Below are positions 53,294 through 62,418 of a stretch of 64,000 bases of DNA, one piece after another. Source of the DNA: Moduliflexus sp964602655 (GTDB lineage: Bacteria; Moduliflexota; Moduliflexia; Moduliflexales; Moduliflexaceae); the NCBI GenBank assembly GCA_964602655.1, contig CAZRSF010000016.1, forward strand, positions 1-64,000, given 5' to 3'. The stretch's first letter is position 1, and every line of letters starts with the position of its first letter. The notes under the pieces were generated by a model that searched no databases, had not been told where the DNA came from, and saw only the letters and a list, made by a program, of their open reading frames with translations. The translations under genes and the position numbers were made by a program.

Positions 53294-54166
53294 ATGGCGC
53301 GTCATCCGCTTGCTGAAATTTTCGGACTTCCATATAACAATGTGACAGAGCAGGCAAAACGTTATCGAAACAATAAGCTCTGTCCGTTCAATAATAAAGT
53401 GCCGTCATGCACGAAAAACAGCGCGACACATCCGCTTGGCGTGTGCAGCGTCTTCGAAAACAATTCGCCGATTATTACCTGTCCGATTCGGTTCCGAGAA
53501 GATTGGACGATTATCGAAGACGCCGCCAAATTCTTTTTTCCAGACCATCCGAATTTTACCTCACTGTCCGAAATTCGTTTGAATGACGCGCAAGGCAACA
53601 CTGCTGGAAACGTAGATTTTGTGCTGGTTTCTCTGGACGAACGCGGGAACATTGTTGATTTCGGCGCATTAGAAGTTCAAGGCGTCTATATTTCCGGGAA
53701 TGTCAGTAAACCATTCGAACGATATATGCAGCAATATCGAATAATGAATGATTTCGAATGGACTGAGTCAGTCCGCCCCGATTATCTTTCCTCCTCCCGA
53801 AAACGATTGGTTCCCCAATTAATCTATAAAGGCCGCATTTTGAAATCCTGGCGGAAAAAAATCGCAGTCGCGCTCCAAGACCGCTTCTATGCGACATTGC
53901 CGGAACTGCCAGTCGTAAAGCCGGAAGATGCCGATATTGCCTGGATGATTTATACGCTGGAAGAACATGCGGCAACGGCGACGTATCGTCTCAAATATGT
54001 CAAATCTATCTATACCGAATTTCAAATGGCGTTAGACACGATTACAACGCCGTCTGTCGGCGATGTGCATGATTTCATCCGTGTCCTTCAGAAGAAATTA
54101 GAAGGATGCGAGCAAACTTCTCCTCCTATAAATCTGACATTGATTGATCCGCCTTCGGAGGAATAA
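53294..54166 (+). CDS. NotI-family type II restriction endonuclease
   Basis: A 290-residue protein. The segment KLCPFNNKVPSCTK and the later GVCSV resemble the cysteine cluster of NotI, which binds iron. The PD-(D/E)XK core has NVDFVLVSLD followed by FGALEVQG (Asp...Glu-x-Gln), as in NotI. AAAGGAG precedes the ATG. It is directly followed by two DNA methyltransferase genes and a second endonuclease gene, so it is part of a restriction-modification locus. Specificity cannot be predicted. Confidence 0.8.
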   Translation: MARHPLAEIFGLPYNNVTEQAKRYRNNKLCPFNNKVPSCTKNSATHPLGVCSVFENNSPIITCPIRFREDWTIIEDAAKFFFPDHPNFTSLSEIRLNDAQGNTAGNVDFVLVSLDERGNIVDFGALEVQGVYISGNVSKPFERYMQQYRIMNDFEWTESVRPDYLSSSRKRLVPQLIYKGRILKSWRKKIAVALQDRFYATLPELPVVKPEDADIAWMIYTLEEHAATATYRLKYVKSIYTEFQMALDTITTPSVGDVHDFIRVLQKKLEGCEQTSPPINLTLIDPPSEE

Positions 54167-54171
54167 GCTCG

Positions 54172-55068
54172 ATGAATGCGATGAGTTCTGACCTCTTATT
54201 TCCAGAACTTGCCGTTCCCGTTCACCAGCGGATCGTCAATGTGGCCTCCGTGCCTCAGCGAAGCCCGTTTCGCTATCCAGGCGGCAAAACATGGCTTGTG
54301 CCGGAGATTCGCTCATGGCTGTCATCTTTGCCTGTTCGACCGAATGAATTTATCGAGCCGTTTGCAGGCGGCGGAATTATCGGCTTGACGGTCGCCTTCG
54401 AGCAACGCGCCGAACATGTCGTTATCGTTGAAAAGGACGAGCGAGTCGGCGCGGTATGGCAGACAGTAATCGAGAGCGGAGATGGAGAAGCGTTGGCCGA
54501 AAAGATCGAACAATTTCCTTTTTCTGTTGAAAATGTCAAAAATATTCTGAGACAAGAGGATGCGTCATTGATTGAAACGGCATTCCGAACAATTGTTCAG
54601 AACCGCGTGAATCGCGGCGGAATCATGGCAAAAGGCGCAGGCATGATTAAAAACGGCGAGCATGGCAAAGGGATTGCCTCGCGTTGGTATCCGCATACGC
54701 TTGCGCAACGCATCCGCGCCATTCATCACATCCGCGACCGCATGTCGTTTGTGTGGGGTGACGGATTCGAGGTCATTCAACAATTTTCGAATCGTTCGGA
54801 TGTCGTATTTTTCGTTGACCCGCCTTATACGGCAGGACACGGAAAACGCGCAGGTTCTCGCCTTTACACATATTCGAATATCAATCATCAGGAATTGTTT
54901 GCAATGATGAGCACGGCCAAAGGTAACTTCGTTATGACGTATGACAATACGCCGGATATTCGAGACATGGCGGCGCAATACGGTTTCGAAACCAGAACGA
55001 TTGCGATGAAAAACACGCATCACGCCGAAATGACGGAATTGCTCATCAGTCGAAAACTCTTATGGTAA
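54172..55068 (+). CDS. D12-class (Dam-like) DNA N6-adenine methyltransferase
   Basis: A 298-residue protein. RYPGGKTWLVPEI near the N-terminus (residue 36) and FVDPPYTAGH (DPPY, residue 217) with FIEPFAGGG (motif I region) are the alpha-class markers of D12 MTases. It transfers methyl from SAM to adenine N6. It starts six bases after the NotI-like gene. The two probably protect the host from that endonuclease, though the exact pairing is not fixed by sequence. Confidence 0.92.
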   Translation: MNAMSSDLLFPELAVPVHQRIVNVASVPQRSPFRYPGGKTWLVPEIRSWLSSLPVRPNEFIEPFAGGGIIGLTVAFEQRAEHVVIVEKDERVGAVWQTVIESGDGEALAEKIEQFPFSVENVKNILRQEDASLIETAFRTIVQNRVNRGGIMAKGAGMIKNGEHGKGIASRWYPHTLAQRIRAIHHIRDRMSFVWGDGFEVIQQFSNRSDVVFFVDPPYTAGHGKRAGSRLYTYSNINHQELFAMMSTAKGNFVMTYDNTPDIRDMAAQYGFETRTIAMKNTHHAEMTELLISRKLLW

Positions 55069-55083
55069 AAGGAAGCGTATAAG

Positions 55084-56073
55084 ATGCTTGGTTCATTATT
55101 CGATCATCCGGCAGCAATAGAATATCAGTTTTGTCCCGATGCCCGCATTGTCGCGTATCATGGCGATGTCAACGAGTATATACGGCAGATTCCCGATCAC
55201 ACGGTGAAATTGATTATTACGTCGCCGCCATACAATTTAGGTAAAAATTATGAGACGAAAGTTTCGATTGAAGCGTATCTTCACACGCAAGAGCAAGTGA
55301 TCGCGCAACTCTATCGCATCTTGCAGGATGACGGGAGTCTCTGCTGGCAAGTCGGGAATTTTGTCCATGACGGCGAAGTCTTTCCGCTCGATATGTATTA
55401 TTACCCGCTCTTCAAGCAACATGGTTTTCGCCTTCGTAATAGGATTATCTGGCATTTCGGACATGGGCTGCATGCGTCGAAACGATTTTCAGGCCGCTAT
55501 GAAACGCTGCTCTGGTTCACTAAATCCGATACGTATCAATTCAATCTCGATCACGTAAGAGTTCCGTCGAAATATCCGGGAAAACGGCATTATAAGGGGC
55601 CGAATGTCGGTAAGCCGTCAGGCAATCCGAAAGGCAAAAACCCATCGGACTTTTGGGAAATTCTCTTTCAAGATTGGGAAACTGCGCTCTGGGATATTCC
55701 GAATGTCAAATCGAATCATCCTGAAAAAACCGAACATCCGTGCCAATATCCCGTCGAATTAGTCGAGCGGTGCGTGTTGGCCTTGACCAATGAAGACGAT
55801 TGGGTGTTCGATCCGTATGCCGGAGTCGGAACGTCGCTCATTGCGGCAATTATGCACAATCGCCGCGCAATGGGAAGCGAAAAAGAAGAAGAATATGTCA
55901 AGATCGCGAAAACGCGGATCGAGCAATATTTCAATGGCACTTTAAAAACCCGACCGATTGGGAAACCTGTCCATCAGCCGACAGGTAGGGAGAAAGTGGC
56001 GCAAATTCCTGAAGAATGGGAACAGAATTATCAAAACAGACTATTGGAAGAACCGGAGAAATATGACGAATGA
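55084..56073 (+). CDS. beta-class DNA methyltransferase (N4-cytosine or N6-adenine)
   Basis: A 329-residue protein. Motif IV comes first (TSPPYNLGKNYE), then motif I near the C-terminus (FDPYAGVGTSLIAA), so it is a beta-class MTase. SPPY in place of DPPY favours N4-cytosine. It overlaps the next gene by four bases (ATGA). The BglII enzyme family is known to pair with an N4-cytosine MTase, which fits the next gene. Confidence 0.92.
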   Translation: MLGSLFDHPAAIEYQFCPDARIVAYHGDVNEYIRQIPDHTVKLIITSPPYNLGKNYETKVSIEAYLHTQEQVIAQLYRILQDDGSLCWQVGNFVHDGEVFPLDMYYYPLFKQHGFRLRNRIIWHFGHGLHASKRFSGRYETLLWFTKSDTYQFNLDHVRVPSKYPGKRHYKGPNVGKPSGNPKGKNPSDFWEILFQDWETALWDIPNVKSNHPEKTEHPCQYPVELVERCVLALTNEDDWVFDPYAGVGTSLIAAIMHNRRAMGSEKEEEYVKIAKTRIEQYFNGTLKTRPIGKPVHQPTGREKVAQIPEEWEQNYQNRLLEEPEKYDE

Positions 56074-56639
56074 GAATTGTCGGAGTGTATTCATTCAATC
56101 GTGGAAAAGAGGTTATTGAGGCGCATTTTTCTCAAGAATTGGAAGAAATCAAAGATGTTCTTGCCAGAATCGATGCGGCAAAATACAAGAATAAAATCAG
56201 CAAAGAAAAAACAATGCCCGGAAAGATTCTTTATAAGCCAGGAGAGCTTAATCAAGCATTTCAAAGAGAATTCGAAGGGCGGGATTGGCATAAGCAAAAA
56301 GTCTTTTGCGATTACCCCACCCAATATTATATCCAGAATTTTACGCCCGAGGCTTCTTCACGCGGGGCATTTCGAGAAATGGATTTCATCAAAAATCGTT
56401 TAGGCGTTGAAGTCCAATTCGGCAAATACGCCTTTATGGTGTATAATGTGTGTGCTAAAATGACGATTTTTCATAATATGGAGTTAATTGAGGCTGGCGT
56501 AGAAATCGTTCCGATTAAAGATTTTGCCGATGAAATGTCCACTGGTGTTTCGTATTTCGAACAGTTTGTTTGGGATTTGGAACATCGCGGCGTTTCGAAT
56601 ATTGATATTCCAGTCTTGATTCTCGGAATTACAAGTTAA
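56070..56639 (+). CDS. BglII/BstYI-family type II restriction endonuclease
   Basis: A 189-residue protein. The C-terminal half (VEVQFGKYAFMVYNVCAKMT, then GVEIVPIKD) matches the BglII/BstYI family, whose catalytic E-x-Q is in VEVQFGKY. It is coupled by overlap to the upstream N4-cytosine-type MTase. Together these two form one system, and the NotI-like enzyme with the D12 MTase the other. Confidence 0.85.
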   Translation: MRIVGVYSFNRGKEVIEAHFSQELEEIKDVLARIDAAKYKNKISKEKTMPGKILYKPGELNQAFQREFEGRDWHKQKVFCDYPTQYYIQNFTPEASSRGAFREMDFIKNRLGVEVQFGKYAFMVYNVCAKMTIFHNMELIEAGVEIVPIKDFADEMSTGVSYFEQFVWDLEHRGVSNIDIPVLILGITS

Positions 56640-56666
56640 AGATAGTCGAAAAAGGAAATGTTTTTT

Positions 56667-57842
56667 ATGAAACTTGCAGTCGTCATTCAGCGCTACGGCG
56701 CGGAAATTACCGGCGGATCGGAGTCGCATTGTATGGCGATGGTCGGGCGGCTCGCCCGCTTTGCCGAGGTGGAGGTCATTACGACCTGCGCCAAAGATTA
56801 CGTGACATGGAAAAATGACTATCCCGCCGGAACGGAGACAATCAACGGCGTCCGCGTTCATCGTTTTCCGACCGACCGCGAGCGCAAGCCGCGCCAGTTC
56901 GACGAATTTTCGCAGCAGCTTTACACGCAGCCGCACACCTATTTCGATGAAGTCGAGTGGATGGTGCGTCAGGGGCCGTATGCGCCGGGGCTGTTCGAAT
57001 TCATCCGCGCTCATGCCGACGACTACGACGCCTTTCTGTTTTACACCTACATTTATCCCACGAGCTTTTTCGGGATGCAATACGTCCCGCACAAGGCGAT
57101 TTTCGTCTCTACCACGCACAACGAGCCGCCCGTGTATTTCGACATTTTTCGCATGTTGTTTCATCTTCCGCAGGCGTTCTTGTATCTAACCATAGAAGAA
57201 AAGGAATTGGCGCATTCGCTCTTTCACAACGAGCATATTCCGTATGAGGTGCTTGGAACGGGCGTCGAGACGCGGCAGGACGCGCAGCCTGCTGCATTTC
57301 GCGAGAAATTCGGCATTCACGGCGATTTTCTCGTCTATGCCGGACGGATTGACGAAGGCAAGGGCTGCGGGCAGATGCTCGACTTTTTTACGCGCTACAA
57401 AGCAACCCATAGCGTTGATTTGGGTCTGGTGTTGATGGGCAAAGCGGTCATGACGCTGCCGGAGCGGGCTGATGTGCGGATGCTCGGCTTTGTGTCGGAT
57501 GAAGATAAAATCAACGGCATGGCGGCAGCAAACGCGCTGCTGATGCCGTCGCAGATGGAAAGCCTTTCGATTGTGATGCTGGAAGCGTGGAGCGTCGGCA
57601 CGCCGGTCATGGCGACGGCGCATGGCGCGGTCGTGAAAGGCCACTGCCTGCGCAGCAATGGCGGCCTGTATTACGGCGATTACGATGAATTCGAAGCCTG
57701 CGTTGACCTGCTGCTGGAACGGCGCGACCTTGCCGCCGCGCTCGGCAGAAACGGCAAAGCGTACATCGAACAGCATTTTCAATGGGACGTGATTGACCGG
57801 AAATTGTTGAATATTGTGGAATCGGTTGTCAATAAACGGTAG
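56667..57842 (+). CDS. glycosyltransferase family 4
   Basis: A 391-residue protein from ATG 56667, with AAAGGAAA nine bases upstream; an ATG at 56658 is in frame but lies inside that ribosome site. GT-B layout: N-terminal VVIQRYGAEITGGSESH, acceptor domain, then C-terminal domain with LVYAGRIDEGKGC and MPSQMESLSIVMLEAWSVGTPVMAT (EX7E-like nucleotide-sugar region). It would extend a surface glycan; sugar unknown. A strong terminator follows. Confidence 0.92.
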   Translation: MKLAVVIQRYGAEITGGSESHCMAMVGRLARFAEVEVITTCAKDYVTWKNDYPAGTETINGVRVHRFPTDRERKPRQFDEFSQQLYTQPHTYFDEVEWMVRQGPYAPGLFEFIRAHADDYDAFLFYTYIYPTSFFGMQYVPHKAIFVSTTHNEPPVYFDIFRMLFHLPQAFLYLTIEEKELAHSLFHNEHIPYEVLGTGVETRQDAQPAAFREKFGIHGDFLVYAGRIDEGKGCGQMLDFFTRYKATHSVDLGLVLMGKAVMTLPERADVRMLGFVSDEDKINGMAAANALLMPSQMESLSIVMLEAWSVGTPVMATAHGAVVKGHCLRSNGGLYYGDYDEFEACVDLLLERRDLAAALGRNGKAYIEQHFQWDVIDRKLLNIVESVVNKR

Positions 57843-57847
57843 AGAGT

Positions 57848-57884
57848 AGCTGTCAGACACCTTGAAGGTGTCTGACAGCTTTTT
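57848..57884 (+). terminator. intrinsic terminator after the glycosyltransferase gene
   Basis: AGCTGTCAGACACC pairs perfectly with GGTGTCTGACAGCT through a TTGAA loop and is followed by TTTTA. The half-sequence GTGTCTGACAGCT recurs upstream of the Rpn-like gene (near 51732-51744). Confidence 0.8.
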
Positions 57885-57928
57885 ACAAAAGAGAAAAATG
57901 CCGGGTCGGGGGGATTCGGCCATAAAAA

Positions 57929-59791
57929 ATGAAACAGGGAGACATTGTTCGAGAGCGGTATCGGATCGACGACACGTTAGGGCATGGCAGCATGGGCGTG
58001 ACGTATAAAGCGTTCGACCTCGAAACGCAGCGCCCGGTGGCGATCAAGCAATTGCATCTGTCGCGGATGCAGGAATGGAAAACGCTGGAGATGTTCGAGC
58101 GGGAAGCCCATATTTTACAACAACTTTCGCATCCGCGCATTCCGAAATATTTGGAATATTGTTCGATTGATTCCGCAGGCGGCACGCAGTTTTTATTGGT
58201 GCAGGAATACGTGGAAGGCAAGACGCTGAAGCAGTTGATCGAGGAGGGCTGGCGCGGCACGGAAGCCGATATGCTCGACATTTTCATTGATTTGCTCGAT
58301 ATTCTGGTCTATCTGCATTCGCTGCGTCCGCCGGTCATTCATCGTGACGTGAACCCGAAAAATATCATCATTTCGCCGAATCTGCATGTCGCGCCGGCCA
58401 TGAACGACGTCTATTTGGTGGATTTCGGCGCGGTGCAGGATCGCATCCGCACGACTGTCTTAGCCGGAACAACGGTGGTCGGCACGTATGGCTACGTCCC
58501 GTTCGAGCAGTTCAGCGGGCAGGCGGTTCCGGCCTCCGATTACTACGCGCTCGGCGCGACACTGCTGTTTATGCTGACGCATCGCCATCCCTGGGAATTC
58601 CAAACCGAAGAGATGAAACCGCAATTCGAGCCATTTTTGAAAAACTCGCCTGGTTTGGCGCAGTTGTTGAATGGCTTGCTGGAACCGTCGGTCAAGAAGC
58701 GTATCGCCTCGCCGGAGCAGATCAAAGACATTTTCGCGCAATATATTCCGTCATCGTGGTGGCATCCGTCGGACACGAAAAAACCGGATGACACGAAGAT
58801 CGAAAAAATCGCGAACACGCCGGGACGCCTGAGTTTTCGCATTCCGAATCAAAAAATCGGCATGGCGTTGAAACATATCGTGCTTCACCTGACGCCGGAA
58901 TGGCTCTTCGCGCATGAAGAGCTGCTCGGTTTTCACAGCGGCGAACTCTGGCGGATTCCCACGCCTGATGTCGAATCGTCCGATCTGACGTGGTATTTCG
59001 GCAAACGCAGCGGCGCGAGCGGCCAATCGGTGTTAGGGATCAATCACGCTGGCGAAACGCACGAAATCGGCGTCCATCTAAGCAAAGCCGAAATTCAATG
59101 GCTGTCGCACGAAATCCAGGAATATCTCTGGGACGCGCAAAGCCAGCCGCTGCCGCTGAAATCTGACGTTGCAAGTGAAGGTCGAGACGGCAAATCGGCG
59201 CAAAAGACGCATGAAAAACCACTCGGCAGCCCGATTAAAAAAAGCCTCAAAGGTCACAATCAACTCCGCTTTCGCATTCCGAAAATGCTGCCACCTGCTG
59301 AAGTCTTCGACACAATTCTCACCAGCCTCGTTTGTCTTGCAATTGCCAGCGTCTTGACCGGCCTGTCGTTTTATCTCATGTATCAACAGCGAGAACAAGG
59401 CTGGTTGTCGGCCTCGGCGATGCTCAGCGCGTCGAGCGTCTTCTGGGGGCTTGGTCTCGCATGGCTTGTCTTGTTGGTGTCGCGCATCTTTGGCTGCACC
59501 GCGTTGCATCTCGCGCCGGACTGGATCAAAATCAGCCGCCGGTGGTTCGGATTTATCGGCTTTTCGCGGCATATTCCGACCGCATCGGTCAGCCAATACG
59601 ACGTCATCCGCTATTTCCACAAACAGACGCTGCTCCTGGGCATCAATTACGCCCAGAAAACCGTGCCGGTGGCATCCGGCGTCACGCCCGGCGAAAGCGA
59701 ATGGCTGATCCGCGAGATCACTGACTACATCGTCCGCTTCGCCAAGCCGATTCCTCAGGCTGCGTTCGAGGGCGATCTGGAAATGAAATGA
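57929..59791 (+). CDS. membrane Ser/Thr protein kinase with HRDxNPKN catalytic loop (paralogue 1)
   Basis: A 620-residue protein. The kinase domain (residues 10-270) has LGHGSMGVTYKA, VAIKQL, HRDVNPKNI and VDFGAVQD. The usual HRDxKxxN lysine is replaced by Asn, with Lys two residues further. A soluble middle follows, then two membrane helices near residues 455-530 and a cytoplasmic-like end domain (DWIKISRRWFGFIGF). It shares layout with the next gene at 59856, so the two are tandem paralogues. Signal and target are unknown. No good ribosome site is seen before the ATG. Confidence 0.92.
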   Translation: MKQGDIVRERYRIDDTLGHGSMGVTYKAFDLETQRPVAIKQLHLSRMQEWKTLEMFEREAHILQQLSHPRIPKYLEYCSIDSAGGTQFLLVQEYVEGKTLKQLIEEGWRGTEADMLDIFIDLLDILVYLHSLRPPVIHRDVNPKNIIISPNLHVAPAMNDVYLVDFGAVQDRIRTTVLAGTTVVGTYGYVPFEQFSGQAVPASDYYALGATLLFMLTHRHPWEFQTEEMKPQFEPFLKNSPGLAQLLNGLLEPSVKKRIASPEQIKDIFAQYIPSSWWHPSDTKKPDDTKIEKIANTPGRLSFRIPNQKIGMALKHIVLHLTPEWLFAHEELLGFHSGELWRIPTPDVESSDLTWYFGKRSGASGQSVLGINHAGETHEIGVHLSKAEIQWLSHEIQEYLWDAQSQPLPLKSDVASEGRDGKSAQKTHEKPLGSPIKKSLKGHNQLRFRIPKMLPPAEVFDTILTSLVCLAIASVLTGLSFYLMYQQREQGWLSASAMLSASSVFWGLGLAWLVLLVSRIFGCTALHLAPDWIKISRRWFGFIGFSRHIPTASVSQYDVIRYFHKQTLLLGINYAQKTVPVASGVTPGESEWLIREITDYIVRFAKPIPQAAFEGDLEMK

Positions 59792-59807
59792 ATGTTTGGA
59801 GGACGTC

Positions 59808-59840
59808 AACCCTGCCAGGATTCTAAACCCTGGCAGGGTT
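59808..59840. repeat. hairpin immediately before the second kinase, family D
   Basis: AACCCTGCCAGG (59808-59819) pairs with CCTGGCAGGGTT (59829-59840) around ATTCTAAAC. It ends 15 bases before the kinase start codon and so could influence its translation, with AAGGTG just after the hairpin as ribosome site. Confidence 0.7.
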
Positions 59841-59855
59841 TTGCAAGGTGACAAC

Positions 59856-61316
59856 ATGGCAGAGATTCTTCAGGGACGCTATCAACTGGAAGAGATGCTC
59901 GGACAGGGCGGCATGGGGATGACGCACAAGGCGACGGATTTGCACACGCTCCAAACGGTCGCGGTCAAACAACTCCATCTATCGCATCTGAAAGACTGGA
60001 AAATATTGGAATTGTTCGAGCGGGAAGCGAACATTCTCCAACAACTGCATCACCCGCGTCTTCCCGCCTACCGCGACTATTTTTCGATTGACACCGAGCG
60101 CGATACGCAGTTTTGCCTTGTGCAGGATTATATCGAGGGCAAGACGCTGAAGCAGGTCATCGAAGAGGGCTGGCGCGGCACGGAAAAAGAAATTTTCGAT
60201 ATTTTTCGCCAGCTTGTCGGCATTTTGGCGTATCTGCACGGCCTGCGTCCGCCGGTGATTCATCGCGACCTGAATCCGAAGAATATCATCTGCGCTCCGG
60301 CCAAAACGTCGGGCGCGTCGCCGTTCGACGTGTATCTCGTGGATTTCGGCGCGGTACAAGATCAGATTCGAACCAGCGAGTATGGAGGCGGTTCGACCAC
60401 CATCGGCACATACGGCTATATGCCGCTGGAACAATTCAACGGGCGGGCGGTTCCGGCCTCGGATTACTACGCGCTCGGCGCGACGCTCCTCTTTATGCTG
60501 TCCCATCGCCATCCCGGCGAATTCGAGATCACCGACTTGAAAATAGACTTCCGCAGCGTCCTGAATGTCTCGCCGACGATGTCGCTCCTGTTAAACGGCC
60601 TGTTAGAACCATCGGCGGAAAAACGTCTCGATTCGCCGCAAGAGATCAAAGCGTTGCTCGCACAAAAATCAGTGCCGCAGCCACAGCCCTCGATAGCGAA
60701 TCCGCCGCCCAAGAAGCCGAAGACTCTTCTGGATGCTCTCGAAGCGTTTGCGCAGGCTGGCGAGCGGATCGCCGCGCAACAAACCCCTGCGCCGCCGACC
60801 TCTGAGCCGCCGTTGCCGTATAATTGCACGATTCAAAAAATCGAACACGACGCGCAGCACATTGATTTCATCATTCCCGGACGCTTTCATCACGATGTGA
60901 TTACGATGGTCGGAGTTTCGCTGTTTTTGTTCGCGTTCATGAGCATAATAACAATTGCGGCGTTCGAAAGCGGCAAATACCTCGTGTTGCTGATTACCGT
61001 GTCGTTCTGGATTATCGGCGTTTTCATCGCGAAGTCGAATTTTTTCAATGCGTTCGGCTCGACAGCCATCAGCATCACGCCGGAGAACGTCGAAATCACA
61101 TTCTCATGGTGGATGTTCAAGAATACGCACCGCCTGCCGACCCGCTCGATTCATACGATCGATCAAACCGTCTGGCACACGCAAAATAATAAAGCCGTCA
61201 CGGGCATCAACCTGCATGGCGAAACCCGAACGCTCAAACTTGGTTCGCATCTGACGCCGCCCGAACGGGAATGGCTGCTCTATGAGCTTCAGTCGTTTAT
61301 AAAACAGGTGAAGTAA
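59856..61316 (+). CDS. membrane Ser/Thr protein kinase with HRDxNPKN catalytic loop (paralogue 2)
   Basis: A 486-residue protein, start at 59856 with AAGGTGAC upstream. The kinase domain has LGQGGMGMTHKA, VAVKQL, HRDLNPKNI and VDFGAVQD, sharing the Asn substitution with the preceding kinase. The linker (Pro-rich, ATNPCAADL frame not used) leads to two membrane helices near 360-410 (VSLFLFAFMSIITIAAF and VLLITVSFWIIGVFIA) and an end domain. It lacks the longer middle of paralogue 1. The pair arose by duplication. Confidence 0.92.
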   Translation: MAEILQGRYQLEEMLGQGGMGMTHKATDLHTLQTVAVKQLHLSHLKDWKILELFEREANILQQLHHPRLPAYRDYFSIDTERDTQFCLVQDYIEGKTLKQVIEEGWRGTEKEIFDIFRQLVGILAYLHGLRPPVIHRDLNPKNIICAPAKTSGASPFDVYLVDFGAVQDQIRTSEYGGGSTTIGTYGYMPLEQFNGRAVPASDYYALGATLLFMLSHRHPGEFEITDLKIDFRSVLNVSPTMSLLLNGLLEPSAEKRLDSPQEIKALLAQKSVPQPQPSIANPPPKKPKTLLDALEAFAQAGERIAAQQTPAPPTSEPPLPYNCTIQKIEHDAQHIDFIIPGRFHHDVITMVGVSLFLFAFMSIITIAAFESGKYLVLLITVSFWIIGVFIAKSNFFNAFGSTAISITPENVEITFSWWMFKNTHRLPTRSIHTIDQTVWHTQNNKAVTGINLHGETRTLKLGSHLTPPEREWLLYELQSFIKQVK

Positions 61317-61359
61317 ATCTCGCCGCAGAGACAAGAAGCGTTCGCGTGCCGAATCGGCG

Positions 61360-62118
61360 TTATTCGACGTCGCCGAGCGCGGCGGCGAACTGCGGCGGCG
61401 CGATGATCGGAATGTCATGCTGACGCGCCACGTCGCGCTGTTCGTCCGAAACATAGCCCCAATCCGCGAGATAGACGCGAACGCCGCGCTGTTTCGCAGT
61501 CACTAAAAAATCCACCTGATCTTCGAAGTACATCGTCTCTTCCGGCTTCGCATCGTATTCCTTCAACAATTCCAGCAGCCGTTCCGATTTTCCGGCAGCT
61601 TTGATGTAGCAAATCTGCTCCGGCGGAAACGCGACCTGCTGATAGCTGAAAATTTCCAGCACGTCCTCCCGTCGTTTCGTGGTCAGGATATGGATGCGCT
61701 CGAATGTCTGTCTCGCTCTCAGCAGCGCGGCAAAATCGGCGTACAACGGATTCAGGCCGAGCCAGACCGTGTGTTCATTGCGGATCAGAAAATCGCGTTC
61801 GGCGTAAAACATCGCGACGTACTCGGCCAATTTGTCGCGCATTCCGTCGCGAAACGCATCGAATTCGCGTTGCGAGGCAATCGGAATCTGCTGCGTAATC
61901 GAAAGAAAAATCGGGATGAAATCTTCCGCGCCTTTCAAAAACGGGCGCAAGCGGCGAAACGTCTGCCGCGTCTCCGGCGCAATCGTCCGAAGGTCGAGAA
62001 TGCGCTGAAATGAGGCGTCTTGCAGGCGATAATAGGCGTTATACGTCACCAATAAACACTCTTCGACGCTGTCGCAGACGACGCCGTCGAAATCGGTAAT
62101 CAACAATTTTTTTGACAT
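61360..62118 (-). CDS. HAD-superfamily hydrolase
   Basis: A 252-residue protein. Motif I is LLITDFDGVVCDS (Asp nucleophile and acid/base Asp), motif II HILTTKRRE, and motif IV is within YFEDQVDFLV. It would remove phosphate from a small molecule. It is convergent with the second kinase and is not followed by another gene on its strand. Confidence 0.85.
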   Translation of the reverse strand: MSKKLLITDFDGVVCDSVEECLLVTYNAYYRLQDASFQRILDLRTIAPETRQTFRRLRPFLKGAEDFIPIFLSITQQIPIASQREFDAFRDGMRDKLAEYVAMFYAERDFLIRNEHTVWLGLNPLYADFAALLRARQTFERIHILTTKRREDVLEIFSYQQVAFPPEQICYIKAAGKSERLLELLKEYDAKPEETMYFEDQVDFLVTAKQRGVRVYLADWGYVSDEQRDVARQHDIPIIAPPQFAAALGDVE

Positions 62119-62134
62119 GAGATGTCCTCTCGAG

Positions 62135-62163
62135 CCCTGCCAGGGTTCTAAACCCTGGCAGGG
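62135..62163. repeat. hairpin, family D
   Basis: CCCTGCCAGGGTT pairs perfectly with AACCCTGGCAGGG around CTA. It lies in the 300-base gap between divergent HAD and HMGL-like genes, where no other gene is visible; a palindrome CGCCGTTATCGCCGCCG-rich stretch and an AT-rich promoter region precede the latter. Confidence 0.7.
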
Positions 62164-62418
62164 ATAGGTTTCAGGTTGGCATCATACAGAAAATACGATA
62201 CGCCGTTATCGCCGCCGCCGCCGCATCCGTCAATAAAAATTCGTGGCGATCTCTTGACTTTTGCAAGGATTTGCCGAATATGAATTGAAAATAAATTTTA
62301 TGGGAACGCGGTTTTTTTTATTTGACAGGAGAAAATCATTTCTCGACCGTATGTTTCGAACAACGAACGCATCATCATGAAGTTTTCTCGTGAATTTTTC
62401 AGATGGAGGATGGACAAC

